Of a stretch of 14,907 bases of DNA, positions 13,301-14,907 are shown piece after piece. Made by a program: the position numbers and the translations under genes. The stretch lies in the NCBI GenBank assembly GCA_002348315.1, contig DEAW01000058.1, forward strand, positions 1 through 14,907, written 5' to 3'. This stretch comes from Planctomycetaceae bacterium UBA2972 (GTDB taxonomy: Bacteria > Planctomycetota > Planctomycetia > Pirellulales > Pirellulaceae). Within the stretch, counting starts at the first letter, position 1, and every line of letters starts with the position of its first letter. Below the pieces are notes generated by a model. That model worked only from the letters and a program-made list of their open reading frames with translations, made no database searches and had not been told where the DNA came from.

Positions 13301-14126
13301 GGTAGCCTCGGATGATAGTGAAGGTCAAAAAGAGATTCAATGTGCCAGAGAATAACAGAAGAAATAATGTAGTCTGACCTGTCGATTCCTTGGTAGAAAT
13401 CTCTACAGGCGATTCCTGACTCGACGGCTTAGCATTATTGGATGCTAACGCAATAAAGTCATCCTGATGAGTTTCGATCAAGTCCGGCTCTACTGGATTG
13501 TGATTCATGGTGGAATGTTGGCCGGTTTCTACTGACGACGGCTTGTTGTCTTCTTCCGCTATTTCGGAAACTGCTTCAACTGCGGAGTCGGCTGTCTCAA
13601 TTGACACCACTGCTGGTTCTGTTTGCAATAAAGCGATTGCTTCAGCGTCTGTAGCATTGTCTGCTTGATCAAACACGGGTAAAAGGTCATGGGTGTTCAG
13701 TCCTTGGGGAGTTTCCAAACTATCTGTCACCGTTGTAAAATGATCGTCAGCGTCTAACGCCGGCAGTGTTACGGGAGCTGGGGAAATTGTAAGTTCGGTG
13801 GGTATGACAACCTCATCTGTAGTTGGAATTAGAGAAGGATCCGGTGTGAGATTTGGAAGCTCTTGACTTGCCTCCTCACTGGGAGGTAAAAGCGAAACCG
13901 ATGCTGATTCGCTGCTATTAGAACGTTCAAGGAAACGTATACGAATCTGGTCGATCGGTGGCCCATCTGCAGGGAGAGTCGAATTAATAATGTAGCCGTC
14001 TTTGAGTTGATCGACGATTTCAGGTTCGATTGTAACGACGTAGGTCGTCGTGTTCTCTTCTTCAGTGTCGTAGCTATAGTCAACGCCGAAGAAACTAGTG
14101 ACTAATAGTAAACTGATCGCGTTCAT
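13293..14126 (-). CDS. Unrecognised acidic protein with signal peptide and C-terminal membrane anchor
   Basis: 277 residues; I do not recognise a named family. ATG 14126 is preceded by GGAG at a spacing of seven bases. The first about 14 residues (AISLLLVTSFFG) look like a short signal peptide or anchor. Residues 28-68 form a small beta-rich segment (TYVVTIEPEIVDQLKDGY, then IDQIRIRFLE) that may be a conserved domain. Residues 69-250 are low-complexity, rich in Glu, Asp, Ser, Thr and Pro, probably disordered. Residues 253-273 are a membrane helix (LFLLLFSGTLNLFLTFTII) followed by a positive tail, RGYRS. The predicted topology is a type I protein with a long acidic extracytoplasmic stalk. It lies 43 bases after the YhaN-like ATPase gene on the same strand and is probably co-transcribed with it. 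Function unknown. Confidence 0.75.
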   Translation of the reverse strand: MNAISLLLVTSFFGVDYSYDTEEENTTTYVVTIEPEIVDQLKDGYIINSTLPADGPPIDQIRIRFLERSNSSESASVSLLPPSEEASQELPNLTPDPSLIPTTDEVVIPTELTISPAPVTLPALDADDHFTTVTDSLETPQGLNTHDLLPVFDQADNATDAEAIALLQTEPAVVSIETADSAVEAVSEIAEEDNKPSSVETGQHSTMNHNPVEPDLIETHQDDFIALASNNAKPSSQESPVEISTKESTGQTTLFLLLFSGTLNLFLTFTIIRGYRS

Positions 14127-14169
14127 CTTAGGGCTCCAAAAGTTCGCGTTGGTTGGCTAGTCTATAAAA

Positions 14170-14907
14170 TTAAGCAGCCAGTTCATCCCCGTGGCTATCC
14201 GGCTCTTCAGTGATGTCGTTAGGTTCAAGACCCTCTGAGGATGCATTGTCGTACTCGGTATCATCTTCGATGTCAGGACTGATTTCAATTTCTGAGAAAG
14301 CCGTCGGTTGGTTGAAAATGGTCGGCTCATCTTCTAAATCAGGTTGATCCAAATAGTCGATGTTTGCACTGGTGTCGGTGTCCGTTTTTACCTCGAGACT
14401 ACTACTCGCTGAAGAGTTGCCGGTGGAAGCGCCTTCGGTTATGGCTGGCGGCGATTCCGTTGACTCGGTTTCCCGCCAGGGTAGCCGAGCAATACCAGGT
14501 GCTATGACGTTATTTCGCTTATTAATCTTGCGAACGTCGGAACCGTGCTCTGAAAAAGTGGCAGCGATATGTTCGTGGCACGTAAAGAATAAGACCTGAC
14601 CAACCTCAGCAGAAAAACGTTGGATAGCCCGAATGGCATTTTCACTACGCTCTGAATCACAGTTCACAAGTACATCATCCAAAATCAACGGGAGGTTAAC
14701 GCCTTCTTCTTTATAAGCCCTCACCAGCGCAAAGCGCAAACTGAGGAAAATAGCCTCGCGCGTTCCTCGACTAAGCGAGTCAATAGTCCAACTTTGGCAC
14801 TGGTCGTCATCGACATATAGGAGATCGTCTCCAAGTGGAGTCCAGATTCGTACATAAGCGCCTGCCGTTATCTCCTCAAGCCATAGGCTCGCATTACGAA
14901 GGGTTTC
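14170..14907 (-). CDS. YhaN/SbcC-like ATPase, C-terminal part (N-terminus outside window), with acidic tail
   Basis: The frame is open to the right edge, so 245 C-terminal residues are visible; the coding start lies outside the window. TTG 14739 is internal, not a start. The visible nucleotide-binding lobe has the ABC/SMC-type signature SLSRGTREAIFLSLRFAL (44-61 of the visible part), a Walker B LPLILDDVLVN (72-82) with Asp77 and Asp78, and an H-loop LFFTCHEHI (106-114). LSRGT with LDDVLVN fits YhaN-like ATPases related to SbcC/Rad50, which have a long coiled coil between the two lobes. Such proteins are associated with DNA end processing, usually together with a nuclease; none is visible here. 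After the domain (about residue 143) comes a 100-residue acidic Ser/Thr/Glu/Asp-rich tail of low complexity, which I do not know as a family feature. The acidic membrane-anchored protein gene follows 43 bases downstream. Confidence 0.87.
   Translation of the reverse strand, partial: ETLRNASLWLEEITAGAYVRIWTPLGDDLLYVDDDQCQSWTIDSLSRGTREAIFLSLRFALVRAYKEEGVNLPLILDDVLVNCDSERSENAIRAIQRFSAEVGQVLFFTCHEHIAATFSEHGSDVRKINKRNNVIAPGIARLPWRETESTESPPAITEGASTGNSSASSSLEVKTDTDTSANIDYLDQPDLEDEPTIFNQPTAFSEIEISPDIEDDTEYDNASSEGLEPNDITEEPDSHGDELAA

Noticed and set aside
14170..14739. A complete 189-residue protein beginning at TTG 14739
   Set aside because: The frame stays open to the window edge and the ABC signature lies upstream of that codon, so this is the tail of a larger ATPase.
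1..14907. CRISPR arrays, insertion sequences, tRNA/rRNA genes, prophage or toxin-antitoxin genes
   Set aside because: I saw no direct repeat arrays, transposase motifs, cloverleaf candidates or phage-type proteins.

Overview
The window looks like a stretch of chromosome from a planctomycete (PVC superphylum, probably near the Pirellulales or Planctomycetales). The evidence is the combination of proteins: a secreted dehydrogenase-type beta-propeller of the Pirellula/Verrucomicrobium/Chthoniobacter heme-binding family, a separate divergent SGNH-hydrolase-like secreted protein, a PQQ-type beta-propeller whose mature part starts with WADFRG, a secreted HEAT-like protein with a WHLIGPFDN beta-sandwich, a small CPTCGR zinc ribbon, and a YhaN-like ATPase with an LSRGT signature. 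Many genes lack a clear Shine-Dalgarno sequence, and GTG and TTG starts occur. Base composition looks fairly balanced and even, with no sign of a recent island. I found no tRNA, rRNA, insertion sequence, CRISPR array, phage gene or attachment site.

Layout. (1) Positions 1-3960, minus strand: an iron-containing alcohol dehydrogenase, a divergent SGNH-like protein and the N-terminal 489 residues of a PVC-type dehydrogenase, spaced 58 and 55 bases apart. The SGNH gene has its own extended -10 promoter-like element. (2) Positions 4094-7750, plus strand: a secreted HEAT/beta-sandwich protein, a secreted PQQ-like propeller and aroA (EPSP synthase, GTG start), spaced 15 and 24 bases apart. (3) Positions 7768-7992, minus strand: a small zinc-ribbon protein, convergent with aroA across a pair of hairpins. 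(4) Positions 8142-11729, minus strand: a compact three-gene membrane glycosylation module, made of a flippase-like integral membrane protein, a polyprenyl-phosphate-type GT2 with two C-terminal membrane segments, and a multi-spanning GT-C-like protein. (5) Positions 11830-13281, plus strand: an AI-2E/PerM-family transporter with an enlarged loop and an acidic tail. (6) Positions 13293-14907, minus strand: an unrecognised acidic protein with a signal peptide and a C-terminal membrane anchor, preceded by the C-terminal part of a YhaN/SbcC-like ATPase that ends in a long acidic tail.

How the genes fit together. Regions 1 and 2 are divergent and mostly encode exported, substrate-handling proteins typical of planctomycete polymer or alcohol catabolism, plus one cytoplasmic dehydrogenase and one housekeeping enzyme. 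The module in region 4 fits the known scheme in which a GT2 loads a sugar onto a lipid carrier, a membrane protein moves it across the membrane, and a GT-C enzyme transfers it outside. The gene families here are mostly recognisable. The points most worth a second look are a shared TTGCTAAAATAAA(A)GCTG element in front of two separate operons, the altered catalytic positions of the SGNH-like protein, a metal-ligand substitution in the alcohol dehydrogenase, and a cluster of acidic low-complexity regions at the right end. I did not see a clearly new defence or mobile system.
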